Below are positions 25,468-34,365 of a DNA stretch of 60,625 nt, in pieces. The stretch is from contig ONYL01000012.1 in NCBI GenBank assembly GCA_900322035.1, positions 1-60,625 of the forward strand, given 5' to 3'. The stretch is from an uncultured Prevotella sp. (lineage in GTDB: Bacteria; Bacteroidota; Bacteroidia; Bacteroidales; Bacteroidaceae). The position numbers and the translations under genes were made by a program. Below the pieces are notes generated by a model. The model did not search any database. It had not been told where the DNA came from and saw only the letters and a list, made by a program, of their open reading frames with translations. Each line of letters opens with the position of its first letter. Positions within the stretch are counted from its first letter, which is position 1.

Positions 25468-28231
25468 CGGTGAACATGTTGAGTTGTCCGGTAATCTCAT
25501 CAATCACCTGCTGTTGAGTCTTGCCTTTATCGGGGTCGAGGTCCTCAGGTTCTACCGACTCCTGACTGCTGTCGGCGTTGCCGTCATCTTCTGGTTCAGG
25601 CTGTCTTGTAGGCTCCAGTTCCTCAATATGGTCGATGGTGAACGTGGTGAGGCGCTTGCCCTTTGCCTTGAAACTCTTCAAGCCTATGAAGTCGTTGGCC
25701 TCAATCTCCAAGGGCTCGCGCACGGCATCGGCCCCGCCGAAGACCACGCGCAGTCGCGGATAAGGCGTCTCGGTGAGCAAGATCAGCTTCGAGTCAGGAT
25801 TATCGCCCAAATAGTTCTGATGGCGCTTTGTGGCATCCATCGTGAAACGCTTGATATAGGGATAGTTGTCGTTGTCGGCATCGTAGAGCACGGCGGTCCA
25901 CACCTTCTTAGGATTCCATTTCTCGATCAGTTTGATGTTGTCCTCGTAATGGTTGTTGGCATCGAAGTTTGTGATATAAAAGTCGGCATTGTCCAAGACG
26001 ACAAGTATACTGTCGGTGTCGTTGAATTCTCCAAGATAGCGTCCGTGCTCTTCGTAGTTGATTCGGTTGACATCGGTGTCGAACCATACCTTCCGGCCGC
26101 CGAGCGTGGAGTGGCCGTGGCTTTTCAGTCCGATGCGGTGGACGCTTTCCTTGGTCAGCAGGTTGCCCTTTGAGGCGCGCCCCTTGATGAGGATGTCGCT
26201 GAAGTCGCGTTCCAGGAAGATGTTCTGTTTCTTCTTTTTGGGATTGGGGTCGAGGGTGATCTTGATGACCTCAGCCTCGCCGTTGGGATTGGCGGTGAAG
26301 TAGAGCACCTTGGAACCGGGCGTCCCGAGGGTGAGGTCGTATTCTTTGTCGTGGGTGATGGATGTCACGTTGAAGCGCTTGATATAGCTGAAGCCGTGCT
26401 TTCCGTCACGGTATACGACGTTGTATATCGTGCGGCGGTCGTTCTTCTTGAACACCTGTACCCAAATGACGTTCTTGCCCACGAATATCTTGTCGGCCAC
26501 TTTGATGACCTTATATTTACCGTCGCGATAGAAGATGATAATGTCGTCGATGTCGGAACAGTTGCACACAAACTCGTCCTTCTTCAGTCCTGTGCCCACA
26601 AATCCGTCCTGGCGGTTGATATAAAGTTTCTCGTTGGCTTCCACCACCTTGGTAGAGTCGATCGTGTCGAAGTTGCGGATCTCTGTCTTTCGCGGATGGT
26701 CCTTTCCATAGACGGTCTTGAGGTGTTCAAACCAGTCGATCGTTACGTCGGTCATGTGGGCCAGGTCGTGATCGATGTCTCTCACCTCACCGAGTATCTT
26801 GGCTATGAGTTGGTCGGCCTTGTCCTTGTTGTATTTCAAGATGCGCTGCATCTTGATTTCGAGCAGCTTCAGATAGTCCTCACGTGTGATGTCGCGGAAG
26901 AATACCTTGCGGTCTTCACCAGCGAGAATGTCTTTCACGCTGGCGTTGTCGGGCAGGATCTGGGTGAAGAGAATGGGTTTGAAGGGCGTGAACTTCTCGT
27001 CGAGGAAGACCACGACTGCGTCTTGGTTGGGTGCCTGCTCGAAGCGGCGATCCTTATACATGCGCTCTTCGATGAAGATGCGTTCCAGAGAGGCAAAGAA
27101 GAGCTGCTCCTGGAGCTCATTGCGGCGTATTTGCAGTTCACGGCGCAAGAGTCCCATGGTGCGGTCGACATTGTGGCGCAGCACATCGCTCACGGTGAGA
27201 AACTTCGGCTTGTTGTCCTCGATGACGCAGCAGTTGGGAGAAATGTTGGTCTCACAGTCGGTGAAGGCATAGAGAGCGTCGATGGTCTTGTCGCTGCTTG
27301 TGCCTGGTGTGAGGTGCAATTGTATCTCCACCTGTGAGGCCGTCATGTCTTCCACCTTGCGCACTTTCACCTTCCCCTTGTCGATGGCTTTCTTGATAGA
27401 GTCGATGACAGTGACGGTAGTCTTGGTATAAGGTATCTCCCGGATGACAAGGGTTTTGGAGTCAAGCTTTTCAATCTTGGCTCTTACCTTAAGGGATCCT
27501 CCCCGTTGGCCGTCGTTGTATTTCGACACATCGATGGCTCCACCTGTGGGGAAGTCGGGATAAAGGGTGAACGGCTTGCCTTGGAGGTAGCTCACGGCAG
27601 CGTCGCACAGCTCGTTGAAATTGTGGGGCAGCACCTTGCAGCTCAGTCCAACGGCTATACCTTCTGCTCCTTGGGCCAGTAGGAGAGGGAACTTCACGGG
27701 AAGGGTGATCGGCTCCTTGTTGCGCCCGTCGTAGGACAGTTGCCAGTCGGTGGTCTTTGGATTGAAAACCACCTCCAAGGCAAATTTAGACAAGCGGGCC
27801 TCAATATATCGTGGGGCTGCCGCACGGTCGCCCGTGAGGATATTGCCCCAATTGCCCTGTGTGTCGATGAGGAGTTCCTTTTGGCCCAACTGTACCAGTG
27901 CGTCGCCAATGGAGGCATCGCCGTGAGGGTGGAATTGCATCGTATGTCCCACAATGTTAGCCACCTTGTTGTAGCGGCCGTCGTCCATGCGCTTCATGCT
28001 GTGGAGGATGCGTCGCTGAACGGGCTTCAATCCGTCCTCAATATGTGGCACGGCGCGTTCCAGTATCACATACGACGCATAGTCCAAGAACCAGTTTTTA
28101 TACATACCGCTCAAATGATGCACGGCAGAGGCATCAAACCGGTCCACGGGCTTGTAGTCGGAATGGCTGTCTACGGGCAGTTCCTCGTCTTCGTTTATCT
28201 TGTTCTCGTCGTCTATTGTATCGTCGCTCAT
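25451..28231 (-). CDS. parC: DNA topoisomerase IV subunit A (ParC/GyrA family)
   Basis: Type IIA topoisomerase breakage-reunion subunit. The N-terminal winged-helix domain has DGLKPVQRRILHSM and FHPHGDASIGDALV, and the active-site Tyr sits in AAPRYIEARLSKFA (about residue 125). A coiled-coil gate follows, then a C-terminal propeller-like domain with weak GyrA-type blades. The tail is acidic (EPEDDGNADSS, TDDDFK). At 926 residues it is longer than Proteobacterial ParC. The ATG at 28231 is chosen over an earlier in-frame start because the upstream residues are unlike the family. parE is not in the window. Confidence 0.92.
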   Translation of the reverse strand: MSDDTIDDENKINEDEELPVDSHSDYKPVDRFDASAVHHLSGMYKNWFLDYASYVILERAVPHIEDGLKPVQRRILHSMKRMDDGRYNKVANIVGHTMQFHPHGDASIGDALVQLGQKELLIDTQGNWGNILTGDRAAAPRYIEARLSKFALEVVFNPKTTDWQLSYDGRNKEPITLPVKFPLLLAQGAEGIAVGLSCKVLPHNFNELCDAAVSYLQGKPFTLYPDFPTGGAIDVSKYNDGQRGGSLKVRAKIEKLDSKTLVIREIPYTKTTVTVIDSIKKAIDKGKVKVRKVEDMTASQVEIQLHLTPGTSSDKTIDALYAFTDCETNISPNCCVIEDNKPKFLTVSDVLRHNVDRTMGLLRRELQIRRNELQEQLFFASLERIFIEERMYKDRRFEQAPNQDAVVVFLDEKFTPFKPILFTQILPDNASVKDILAGEDRKVFFRDITREDYLKLLEIKMQRILKYNKDKADQLIAKILGEVRDIDHDLAHMTDVTIDWFEHLKTVYGKDHPRKTEIRNFDTIDSTKVVEANEKLYINRQDGFVGTGLKKDEFVCNCSDIDDIIIFYRDGKYKVIKVADKIFVGKNVIWVQVFKKNDRRTIYNVVYRDGKHGFSYIKRFNVTSITHDKEYDLTLGTPGSKVLYFTANPNGEAEVIKITLDPNPKKKKQNIFLERDFSDILIKGRASKGNLLTKESVHRIGLKSHGHSTLGGRKVWFDTDVNRINYEEHGRYLGEFNDTDSILVVLDNADFYITNFDANNHYEDNIKLIEKWNPKKVWTAVLYDADNDNYPYIKRFTMDATKRHQNYLGDNPDSKLILLTETPYPRLRVVFGGADAVREPLEIEANDFIGLKSFKAKGKRLTTFTIDHIEELEPTRQPEPEDDGNADSSQESVEPEDLDPDKGKTQQQVIDEITGQLNMFTDDDFK

Positions 28232-28257
28232 TCTGATTTTTAGGGATTTTTCCTTTG

Positions 28258-28265
28258 CAAAGATA
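28258..28265 (-). promoter_or_regulatory. parC promoter, -7 element
   Basis: TATCTTTG on the minus strand, 26 bp before the ATG. No good -33 box. A 22-bp repeat array lies 211 bp further upstream. Confidence 0.6.
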
Positions 28266-28475
28266 AGAAAATCAGTTGACAATAGAGAATTTAACGATAA
28301 AAAAGTTGTCGGATTGGCGGACTGGGCAAAGTTTGGATAGTGCGTTTTTTTTATTCATTAGGTTGGAAATAAGTGGAGAGGTATTGGGCCTTCCGTTTGA
28401 GAATCTGTCATTCGAAGTGGATAGTCGTGAAGGAAAGTATGGGATTTGATCGCATGAATAGTGGCTCTTCATGCC

Positions 28476-28563
28476 GGCTTCCAGGTGCTGCCCCGTCGGC
28501 CTGCATATGGGAGCCGGCGGGCTTGCATATGGGAGCCCGCTGGCTTCCTTATGAGGCCCGCCA
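28476..28563 (+). repeat. 22-bp palindromic array, copy A (4 units)
   Basis: Units start at 28476, 28498, 28520 and 28542, an exact 22-bp period. The core of each is an 18-bp dyad, e.g. GGCTTGCATATGGGAGCC, centred on CATATG, with a 4-bp linker (CGYN or GGCG). The left flank is TTCATGCC and the right flank CCATGAGC. Both recur at the array near 40.2 kb, which is inverted. It lies between the thyX terminator and the parC promoter. The rest of this gap (28283-28470) shows nothing recognisable. Confidence 0.85.
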
Positions 28564-28573
28564 TGAGCAGACA

Positions 28574-28613
28574 CAAAAAAAATCCGCAATGCTTATTATG
28601 GTAAGCATCGCGG
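28574..28613 (-). terminator. Terminator of thyX (minus strand)
   Basis: Stem of CCGC plus ATGCTTA with one internal mismatch (28584-28595 with 28602-28613). Read on the minus strand it is followed by a run of T at 28582-28574. It lies 91 bp beyond the thyX stop. Confidence 0.8.
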
Positions 28614-28703
28614 AAAGATATTTCGTATTGTTCTTATTCAATATTGACGACCAGACTGCCGTCGGTTCATCTCAATGTGAGCCGGCTTGTTTGTCTGTTG
28701 TCT

Positions 28704-29591
28704 TTATTTTGCTTCGGCGGGTGGAGTGATGAGGTGCTTCTCTAACATCATCTTGTATAAGGGCAGGGCGATAGCTTTTGCGTCCGGATGTGCAGGGCCA
28801 GTCTTGTCCAAGGCCCGCAGGTCGAAGAAGTGGAGCCAGTCGGTTGCAAAAGCAGTATGAATGAGTTCGGTGTTGGTGTCGAGCGGCAATACAACACGGG
28901 CTTCTTGAGGTTTCTTGCCCAAGGCGATGAGGTTGAGATAGGCACGCTCGGCGGCCATGTTGCCGAAAATCCAGTTTTCCAGCACCGTGGCTTCTCCGCT
29001 GTTGATCCGTTGGCAAAGTTTCATGAAGTCGATATCTGGCGTGGACGTCCCGGCCAAACCTTCGTCCCTGACCCATGTGGGAAGGTTGATGGCGATCTCA
29101 TTGCCGAATTTGTCTTTTGAATAGTTGCAGTATCTGGTGGATTGCTCGGCAATGGAATCGACACGATGACGGTTGAATTCGCGCGTGATGGCTATCTGAG
29201 TGGTGAAATGCACGGTGATACGGCGTTCGTGATGGAGAGTGGGTTCCACACGGAATTGTAAGTCTTCCATGCGTTGGTTTTCGGCCAATACCCGAAGATT
29301 CGTTGTCACGTAGGCCGTGTTGTCGGCCATGTGAGTGTGACTGAACCGGTTGGAAGCATACCAGTTGGCAGAGGCAGAGTCTGCTGCAAACTGTAGATAC
29401 ACCGTGCCGTGTTCCAGCATGGCGTAATGCTGGTTGTCGATCATTCGCTGACAGAAGGGGCGTGCCGAGTGGATGGTTTGATTTTTCTCACTTTTATAGC
29501 ATACTCTTCCCGCGCGTTCTATTTGCAGATAGATGCCTTCTTCGCCCGGTTGTTGGGTCCAGATCTCAAAGGAGGGGTTGATGATTTTCAT
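28704..29591 (-). CDS. thyX: FAD-dependent thymidylate synthase ThyX
   Basis: Makes dTMP from dUMP using methylenetetrahydrofolate and FADH2. The ThyX signature RHRx7S is present as NRHRVDSIAEQSTR (about residues 140-153). The active-site region near the C-terminus has EARVVLPLDTNTE followed by the substrate-binding Arg region. The protein is 295 residues, longer than the 220-250 of many ThyX proteins, with an extended N-terminus (FEIWTQQPGEEGIYLQIERAGRVCYKSE). No thyA is in the window. It lies 80 bp downstream of the small membrane protein gene and may be part of that transcript. Confidence 0.95.
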   Translation of the reverse strand: MKIINPSFEIWTQQPGEEGIYLQIERAGRVCYKSEKNQTIHSARPFCQRMIDNQHYAMLEHGTVYLQFAADSASANWYASNRFSHTHMADNTAYVTTNLRVLAENQRMEDLQFRVEPTLHHERRITVHFTTQIAITREFNRHRVDSIAEQSTRYCNYSKDKFGNEIAINLPTWVRDEGLAGTSTPDIDFMKLCQRINSGEATVLENWIFGNMAAERAYLNLIALGKKPQEARVVLPLDTNTELIHTAFATDWLHFFDLRALDKTGPAHPDAKAIALPLYKMMLEKHLITPPAEAK

Positions 29592-29671
29592 ATTTCTTGT
29601 TGATTTTATGGATTCTTTATGGGTTTAATGGGATTTGCCGGCCCTATAAGCCAAGTGGGCCAGCCTATAAA

Positions 29672-30136
29672 TTATGGGTTGGAGTCTTCCGCGTTGCTCA
29701 TTTTCAGTCCGGGATAGGAGCCACGCTTGTTGGCTTCCTCGATTAAGTTGGCCACACTGTTTTCGTTCATGTCCCAAAGATAATCGTCGTATTGGGCCAC
29801 AATGGTGAGCGACGGTACTTGGCGTCCGCTGCGGGTGATGTCTACATTGGCTGTCACCTTGAATCGTTTGCCTTGCGCGTAGGGGATGAATTGCAGCGAA
29901 TCCGCCAAGAGTCCGGCTTTGATGAGCTGTTGGAGATTGGCCGTGTAGACATTATTCTGTTTACGGAAATCCTGCTCTGCCTTCCATATCTTCTCCATCC
30001 GGGCGCTCACTTCACGCTCCCGCTGCTTCTTTTGGCGGTCGAACATCATGGGCTGACCGATACTCAACGTGCAAAGTACCAATAAGGTGACGACGCAGAT
30101 GGTGAGACCAACTTGGTTGTTCATTTTCAGTTTCAT
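29672..30136 (-). CDS. Small single-pass membrane protein, conserved type, unknown function
   Basis: A 154-residue protein with one N-terminal transmembrane helix (about residues 8-30, LTICVVTLLVLCTLSIG). A charged helical segment follows (RQKKQREREVSARMEKIWKAEQDF), then a small beta domain (FKVTANVDITRSGRQVPSLTIVAQYDDYLW). The layout resembles a pseudopilin-like or periplasmic anchor protein, but I do not recognise a named family. It overlaps the SprT-like gene by 4 bp (ATGA), so it belongs to the same operon. Confidence 0.8.
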   Translation of the reverse strand: MKLKMNNQVGLTICVVTLLVLCTLSIGQPMMFDRQKKQREREVSARMEKIWKAEQDFRKQNNVYTANLQQLIKAGLLADSLQFIPYAQGKRFKVTANVDITRSGRQVPSLTIVAQYDDYLWDMNENSVANLIEEANKRGSYPGLKMSNAEDSNP

Positions 30137-30795
30137 ATCATCATGCCTTCCTTTAGTACAACTGGAGACATTATCTTCTCCAATTCCTTCAATTTCTCAT
30201 TGTTGATTTTGTATCCTCGCAACGAACGGATAAGGGGAAACTGCTTGAAGTAATCGTCATTGCTGACATACCATTTCAATTCTCGGAAGTCGGGGGTAGA
30301 AAACATTCCGGAGACAATCCGTCCTACGTAACCCGGATTGATAACGGCATAGTAGATTTCTTGCTTCATGATGAATACACCTATAAGCCGGCGGCCAGGG
30401 CGAAAAGTCTTCCTTGCTGTTGAAGACTCACCGTTTTCCGTAGAGTGGTGGGAAACTTTGATGTTCCATCCACAGGCATTGAGCTTGTCCATGATGCCGC
30501 AAAAGACCTTTCCGTGTGGAGAGGTGTCCTTGATATGGTTGAAAGCGATGAAGTAATGGATCATCTCATGAAGCATTACGCTTTGAAGTTCATGCTCTTC
30601 GAGATCATAGTATTCCGACATGGTGAGTTGATAATCAAAATACTTATGCTTGAGGCGGTCTTCTTTCCATTTCATATTGCCCAAAAACGTCCGCGCTTTG
30701 CTCAATCTGAACACAGGCAATGGGAGACGTCTTTGAAAATACCTTTGGTTGAAAGACACAAATTGTGACATCATCCAGGTTAAAGTGGGTCTCAT
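30133..30795 (-). CDS. SprT-like zinc metallopeptidase domain protein
   Basis: Protein of about 220 residues with an SprT-like domain. The zinc motif HEMIH sits in VMLHEMIHYFIAF, followed by SPHGKVFCGIMDKLNACGWNIK. In Spartan, SprT-type domains cut DNA-protein crosslinks; the bacterial members are poorly known. The frame opens at 30867, but the ATG at 30795 overlaps the previous stop as ATGA and begins MRPTLTWMMSQFVSFNQRYF like the family. It is sandwiched between a metallophosphoesterase and a small membrane protein with 4-bp overlaps on both sides. Confidence 0.85.
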   Translation of the reverse strand: MRPTLTWMMSQFVSFNQRYFQRRLPLPVFRLSKARTFLGNMKWKEDRLKHKYFDYQLTMSEYYDLEEHELQSVMLHEMIHYFIAFNHIKDTSPHGKVFCGIMDKLNACGWNIKVSHHSTENGESSTARKTFRPGRRLIGVFIMKQEIYYAVINPGYVGRIVSGMFSTPDFRELKWYVSNDDYFKQFPLIRSLRGYKINNEKLKELEKIMSPVVLKEGMMI

Positions 30796-31889
30796 ATTTC
30801 TTTTTGGGGGATTAAGTCTAATACTACATATTCGCTTCGCGTGCCTATTCTGAACTTTGCTCCCCAAATACCCATTCCGCTTGTCACGTAGTATTGGGTA
30901 TTGCCCTTCTTCAGTGGACCGAAAGCGTCTTCATATAGGGCATCCTCTATCCACGACAGTGGCCATACCTGGCCATAGTGGGTGTGCCCGGAGAACTGAA
31001 AGTCGATGCCGTTCTGCTGAGCCTCTTCTAAATGATAAGGCTCATGATCGAGTACAATGGTGAAGAGTTCCTTATCGGCGTTCTTCATGATTTCGCTGAG
31101 TTTCTCACGACGGGGCGAAGAGAAATCATCTCGACCAACGATGTTGATGCCGTACTTCGTGGCTACAGAGTCGTTGAGCAGGTTGATACCCGCCGCTCGG
31201 TAGAAGTCGTGTGCCGGACGGTTGCCGCTGTAATACTCATGGTTGCCGAAGCAAGCATAGACAGGGGCGCTGATATGGCGTAGCTCGTCCTGCATTCTTG
31301 CGGCAAATAGAGGCTTGACGCTATTGTCGATGATGTCGCCGGCAATGAGCACCAAGTCCGGATGTTCGGCATTGATCAGTCCTACCCAGCGTTGCAGCTC
31401 GGTCTTGTCGTTGTGGTAACCTAAGTGTAAGTCGGCCAGTAAGACTATCTTCAGAGGTCTCTCCAGTGGCTTGGATGTTTCTATTTGCATGGGGACGCGT
31501 GTCTTGTTCATGTAATGATGGTAGGCGTAGGTGAAGAGCAAGGTCATACCAATGAAGATAGCTAACGAGGTGCGCCCGTTGCTGACCATCCATTGTGGCG
31601 GGACGGCATGGATGATGCGCAGCAGGTCGATGGTCAGATACACCATCACGAGATAGAGCAAAATGAATAGTGTGGAGTTACCAATCTTGTAAACTGTTGT
31701 TGCCACAGGTATCGACAACCGGTCAAGACCGGAGAATTGCAGAAAGAAACAGGCCATGCACGCTACCATTATGGCGAGTACTACCAGCTTGCCTGTCGCA
31801 GCAAAAGGCAACAAGCGCCATGTGCGAAAGCCAATGTAAGTGATGCCGACAAGCGGCAATATAAGAAAAAGGAGCATCCAATATTTCAT
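30792..31889 (-). CDS. Membrane-anchored metallophosphoesterase (YkuE-like), copy 1
   Basis: Three or four transmembrane helices in the first 140 residues precede a calcineurin-like phosphoesterase domain with all metal motifs in order: LLADLHLGYHND, AGDIIDN, GNHEYY, LDHEPYH and SGHTHYGQVWP. Relatives such as YkuE are thought to act on lipid or nucleotide phosphates outside or at the membrane; the substrate is not known here. An in-frame ATG at 31937 would add 16 polar residues. It is the first gene of a tight operon with the SprT-like gene. A paralogue lies at 33108-34145. Confidence 0.88.
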   Translation of the reverse strand: MKYWMLLFLILPLVGITYIGFRTWRLLPFAATGKLVVLAIMVACMACFFLQFSGLDRLSIPVATTVYKIGNSTLFILLYLVMVYLTIDLLRIIHAVPPQWMVSNGRTSLAIFIGMTLLFTYAYHHYMNKTRVPMQIETSKPLERPLKIVLLADLHLGYHNDKTELQRWVGLINAEHPDLVLIAGDIIDNSVKPLFAARMQDELRHISAPVYACFGNHEYYSGNRPAHDFYRAAGINLLNDSVATKYGINIVGRDDFSSPRREKLSEIMKNADKELFTIVLDHEPYHLEEAQQNGIDFQFSGHTHYGQVWPLSWIEDALYEDAFGPLKKGNTQYYVTSGMGIWGAKFRIGTRSEYVVLDLIPQKEI

Positions 31890-32069
31890 GGGTTCATAAT
31901 GATTTGATGAATGGTTTGTAATCTCTTTCTTGGGCATTTCAATGCGGTCGGCTAATGAAGACTGCTGACTTCAAAAGGGTATGTCCATGATGAGCCGCCA
32001 ATGAATCCTGAACTTACAACAAGCCCGTTTTTCCTTATAAACGCAAAATAAAACATTTTGTTATATCAA

Positions 32070-32099
32070 AAAGGGAGCAATAGTCACATCGCTCCCTTT
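32070..32099 (-). terminator. Terminator of ddh (minus strand)
   Basis: A 9-bp stem (AAAGGGAGC at 32070-32078 with GCTCCCTTT at 32091-32099) running into T residues on the minus strand. It lies 26 bp after the ddh stop. Confidence 0.8.
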
Positions 32100-32124
32100 A
32101 AACATTGATGCATCATTGGTCTCG

Positions 32125-33024
32125 TTATACCAATGTGGCTACCACATCTTCTCTTGTGCCCGGCAGCATGTCAATGACCGGGATCTCTGGCATCGTATAG
32201 CAGCCTGGCTGCAAGCGCATCGACGCACGTGCAACGTTGACCAATATCTGGCCGGTGAGGGCTGGATTGTTGATGCTCATGTTGAATTCCATGCGCTGGT
32301 TGGGCGTTTTGCCACTTACTCCTTTGCGTACGAGGTTCACTCCGTGTCCCATATCCCGCACTTCGTCCACAGAGCTTACAGCGAAAACGTGGGTCTCATC
32401 GTGGGCAAAGTAGGGGTCGGCCTTAATTTCTGCTGTCACCTGTTCGAGTGTGGCACCATCTTCCAGCTCAACATAAACCATACGGCGATGAATGCCTTCA
32501 CCTAATGGAATGGTTACGCTAAGCGCATTCTTTACGCCTTCCTTGGACCGTACGCAAACACTGTGTCCCATCGACATGCCTGGACCGAAGTTGGTATAGG
32601 TCAGTCCCTTGGGGGCAAGACTCTGTAGGAGCACGCGTACGATGGAGTCTGATCCGGGATCCCATCCTGCTGAGATAACGCTCACGCGACCGGCCTGCTT
32701 GCAAACCTCCATTTGCTTCTGTCTGTAGTCGAGAATGGAAGTGTGGATATCAAAGCTGTCAACAGTGTTGATGCCGAGCTTCACGATCTTCTCTGCATTC
32801 TCCGGACAGAGACGTGTGGGCAATGCCAATATCGCAACGTCAACATCCTTCAGTTTGGTGATGTCGTCTACAACGTCGTAAGGTGTCAGTTCCAATGGTT
32901 TGTCTTTGTCTCCCTGTCGGCGTACGATGCCTGCGATGTCAAAATCTGATGCAGCCTCCAAAGCTTCGAGGCTATATCGGCCAATGTTGCCGTAACCAAC
33001 GACGGCAGCTCTTATCTTTTTCAT
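32125..33024 (-). CDS. ddh: Meso-diaminopimelate D-dehydrogenase
   Basis: NADPH-dependent enzyme that forms meso-diaminopimelate from tetrahydrodipicolinate in one step, for peptidoglycan and lysine. The Rossmann start is MKKIRAAVVGYGNIGRYSLEAL. The centre has ISAGWDPGSDSIVRVLLQSLAPKG and NFGPGMSMGHS, which in characterised enzymes line the substrate pocket. At 299 residues it is of normal length. The frame opens at 33081, but the ATG at 33024 starts the fold properly and lies after the promoter. Confidence 0.94.
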   Translation of the reverse strand: MKKIRAAVVGYGNIGRYSLEALEAASDFDIAGIVRRQGDKDKPLELTPYDVVDDITKLKDVDVAILALPTRLCPENAEKIVKLGINTVDSFDIHTSILDYRQKQMEVCKQAGRVSVISAGWDPGSDSIVRVLLQSLAPKGLTYTNFGPGMSMGHSVCVRSKEGVKNALSVTIPLGEGIHRRMVYVELEDGATLEQVTAEIKADPYFAHDETHVFAVSSVDEVRDMGHGVNLVRKGVSGKTPNQRMEFNMSINNPALTGQILVNVARASMRLQPGCYTMPEIPVIDMLPGTREDVVATLV

Positions 33025-33070
33025 TTTCGTTTTTATTGATATGTTAACTTTGTTGTTCGTCTGTTCTTTG

Positions 33071-33078
33071 CAAAGGTA
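33071..33078 (-). promoter_or_regulatory. ddh promoter, -7 element
   Basis: TACCTTTG on the minus strand, 46 bp before the chosen ATG. The earlier in-frame start at 33081 would lie upstream of this element and so be untranscribed, which supports the ATG at 33024. Confidence 0.6.
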
Positions 33079-33107
33079 CAATATTCTGTTGGAAAAGGCT
33101 TATGTTT

Positions 33108-34145
33108 TCAACGTTTTTTAAGTGTAATGATGTTGATCTCCGGCCAAGCACCGATTCTGAAAGGCATCGTCCCGCCAATACCTAACGATACGTAGAGCAT
33201 AGCCCCATTTTCTGTGTACTTTCCTCCCCACTCATGGTAGGCCCATTTGGCGGGAGAGAAACGCCCCACCTTCAGCTGTCCGGCATGAGTGTGGCCGCTC
33301 AGCGTTAGTGCAATGTCGGTAGAATGCAGAACTCCTCGTCTCCAGTGGCTCGGATCGTGGCTCAGCAGAATCTTGAACATTCCCTTGGGCAGCCCTTGCA
33401 TCGCCTTGGGAAGGTTGCCATATTTGGGAAAAGGCGGCTTGGAAATGTTCTCAACACCGATCAGTGCAATCTTCTCTCCATGGCGTTCGATCTCTACGTT
33501 TTCATTCATGAGCAGCCGCCAACCGGCCTTCTGCTCCATGTATTCCAAGATTCGTTGGTTGCGGTGGGCATTGCTTTCTCCGCTGTGGCCAGTATTTTCA
33601 TTTGAGGCTCCCATACCATACTCGCAATAGTCGTGATTGCCCATAACGCTGAAGATTCCGTCGGGAGCGTTGAGCCGGCTCAGCTCGTGCATGAAGGGTA
33701 TCACTTCTGATGCGCTCACGTTGACAAGGTCGCCCGTGAAGACGATAAGGTCGCAGTGCTGGTTCAGTGCCATGTCCACCATTTTCTTGATTGTGGATGG
33801 ATTGCGCCCGAAAGTCCCTATGTGGATATCGGAGAGTTGTAAGATGCGGTAGCCGTCAAAGGCCGCCGGAAGCAATGGCGACTCACAGTCGGATGTTCGC
33901 ACAACGATATGCTTCCAGCCGAGGAGGGCTCCATACACCATCAGCCCCCACCACAAGCCTGCTGCGGTCCATCCTGCCGTCTCGCCGAATGGCCACGAGA
34001 TGACAACTTGCAGCAACAGTGGGAGAAGGCCACACAGCGTGAGATAAAAAAACATGCGCATAAGCGTGTTGTGGTATAGCCCTCGGCGAATGGCCAACGA
34101 TGTGGCGACCAAGATGAATATGACGATGAGAATTGCCCAAACCAT
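33108..34145 (-). CDS. Membrane-anchored metallophosphoesterase (YkuE-like), copy 2
   Basis: Paralogue of the protein at 30792-31889. Three transmembrane helices (about residues 3-20, 30-50, 60-78) precede a phosphoesterase domain with LQLSDIHIGTFGRN, FTGDLVNVSASE, MGNHDYCEYG, LLSHDPSHW and LSGHTHAGQLKVG. It has 345 residues. It stands alone, divergently separated from the next gene by its own promoter. The ddh gene lies between the two paralogues. Substrate unknown. Confidence 0.9.
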   Translation of the reverse strand: MVWAILIVIFILVATSLAIRRGLYHNTLMRMFFYLTLCGLLPLLLQVVISWPFGETAGWTAAGLWWGLMVYGALLGWKHIVVRTSDCESPLLPAAFDGYRILQLSDIHIGTFGRNPSTIKKMVDMALNQHCDLIVFTGDLVNVSASEVIPFMHELSRLNAPDGIFSVMGNHDYCEYGMGASNENTGHSGESNAHRNQRILEYMEQKAGWRLLMNENVEIERHGEKIALIGVENISKPPFPKYGNLPKAMQGLPKGMFKILLSHDPSHWRRGVLHSTDIALTLSGHTHAGQLKVGRFSPAKWAYHEWGGKYTENGAMLYVSLGIGGTMPFRIGAWPEINIITLKKR

Positions 34146-34166
34146 AATCTTCGTTCTTTATTTACG

Positions 34167-34196
34167 CAAATATACGAAAAAAACAGGAAGATCAAA
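34167..34196 (-). promoter_or_regulatory. Promoter of metallophosphoesterase copy 2
   Basis: On the minus strand: TTTG (34193-34196), an 18-bp spacer, then TATATTTG (34167-34174). The gene ATG is 21 bp further on. Confidence 0.6.
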
Positions 34197-34287
34197 CAGC
34201 TTTTCTGCTATATTTTGAGATAGCTTCAGCAAAGATAGCCTTTCCTGAAGCTGTTGTTGTCCCGGGGAAAAGGCCTGTACAATCAGG

Positions 34288-34321
34288 AAGGGCACGACAG
34301 AAATATTCATGTCGTGCCCTT
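34288..34321 (-). terminator. Terminator-like hairpin after the Omp28 gene
   Basis: A perfect 12-bp stem (AAGGGCACGACA at 34288-34299 with TGTCGTGCCCTT at 34310-34321). It lies 44 bp beyond the Omp28 stop on the minus strand. The T tract is poor, so termination strength is uncertain. Confidence 0.6.
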
Positions 34322-34365
34322 TGAACAGAATTTATTGGTTGTTTGAGTTGCGCAAATCAATTGCT

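Noticed and set aside
25379-27337. Long plus-strand frames opposite parC
   Set aside because: They are antisense shadows of the parC and DUF3316 genes; the conserved topoisomerase motifs lie on the minus strand.
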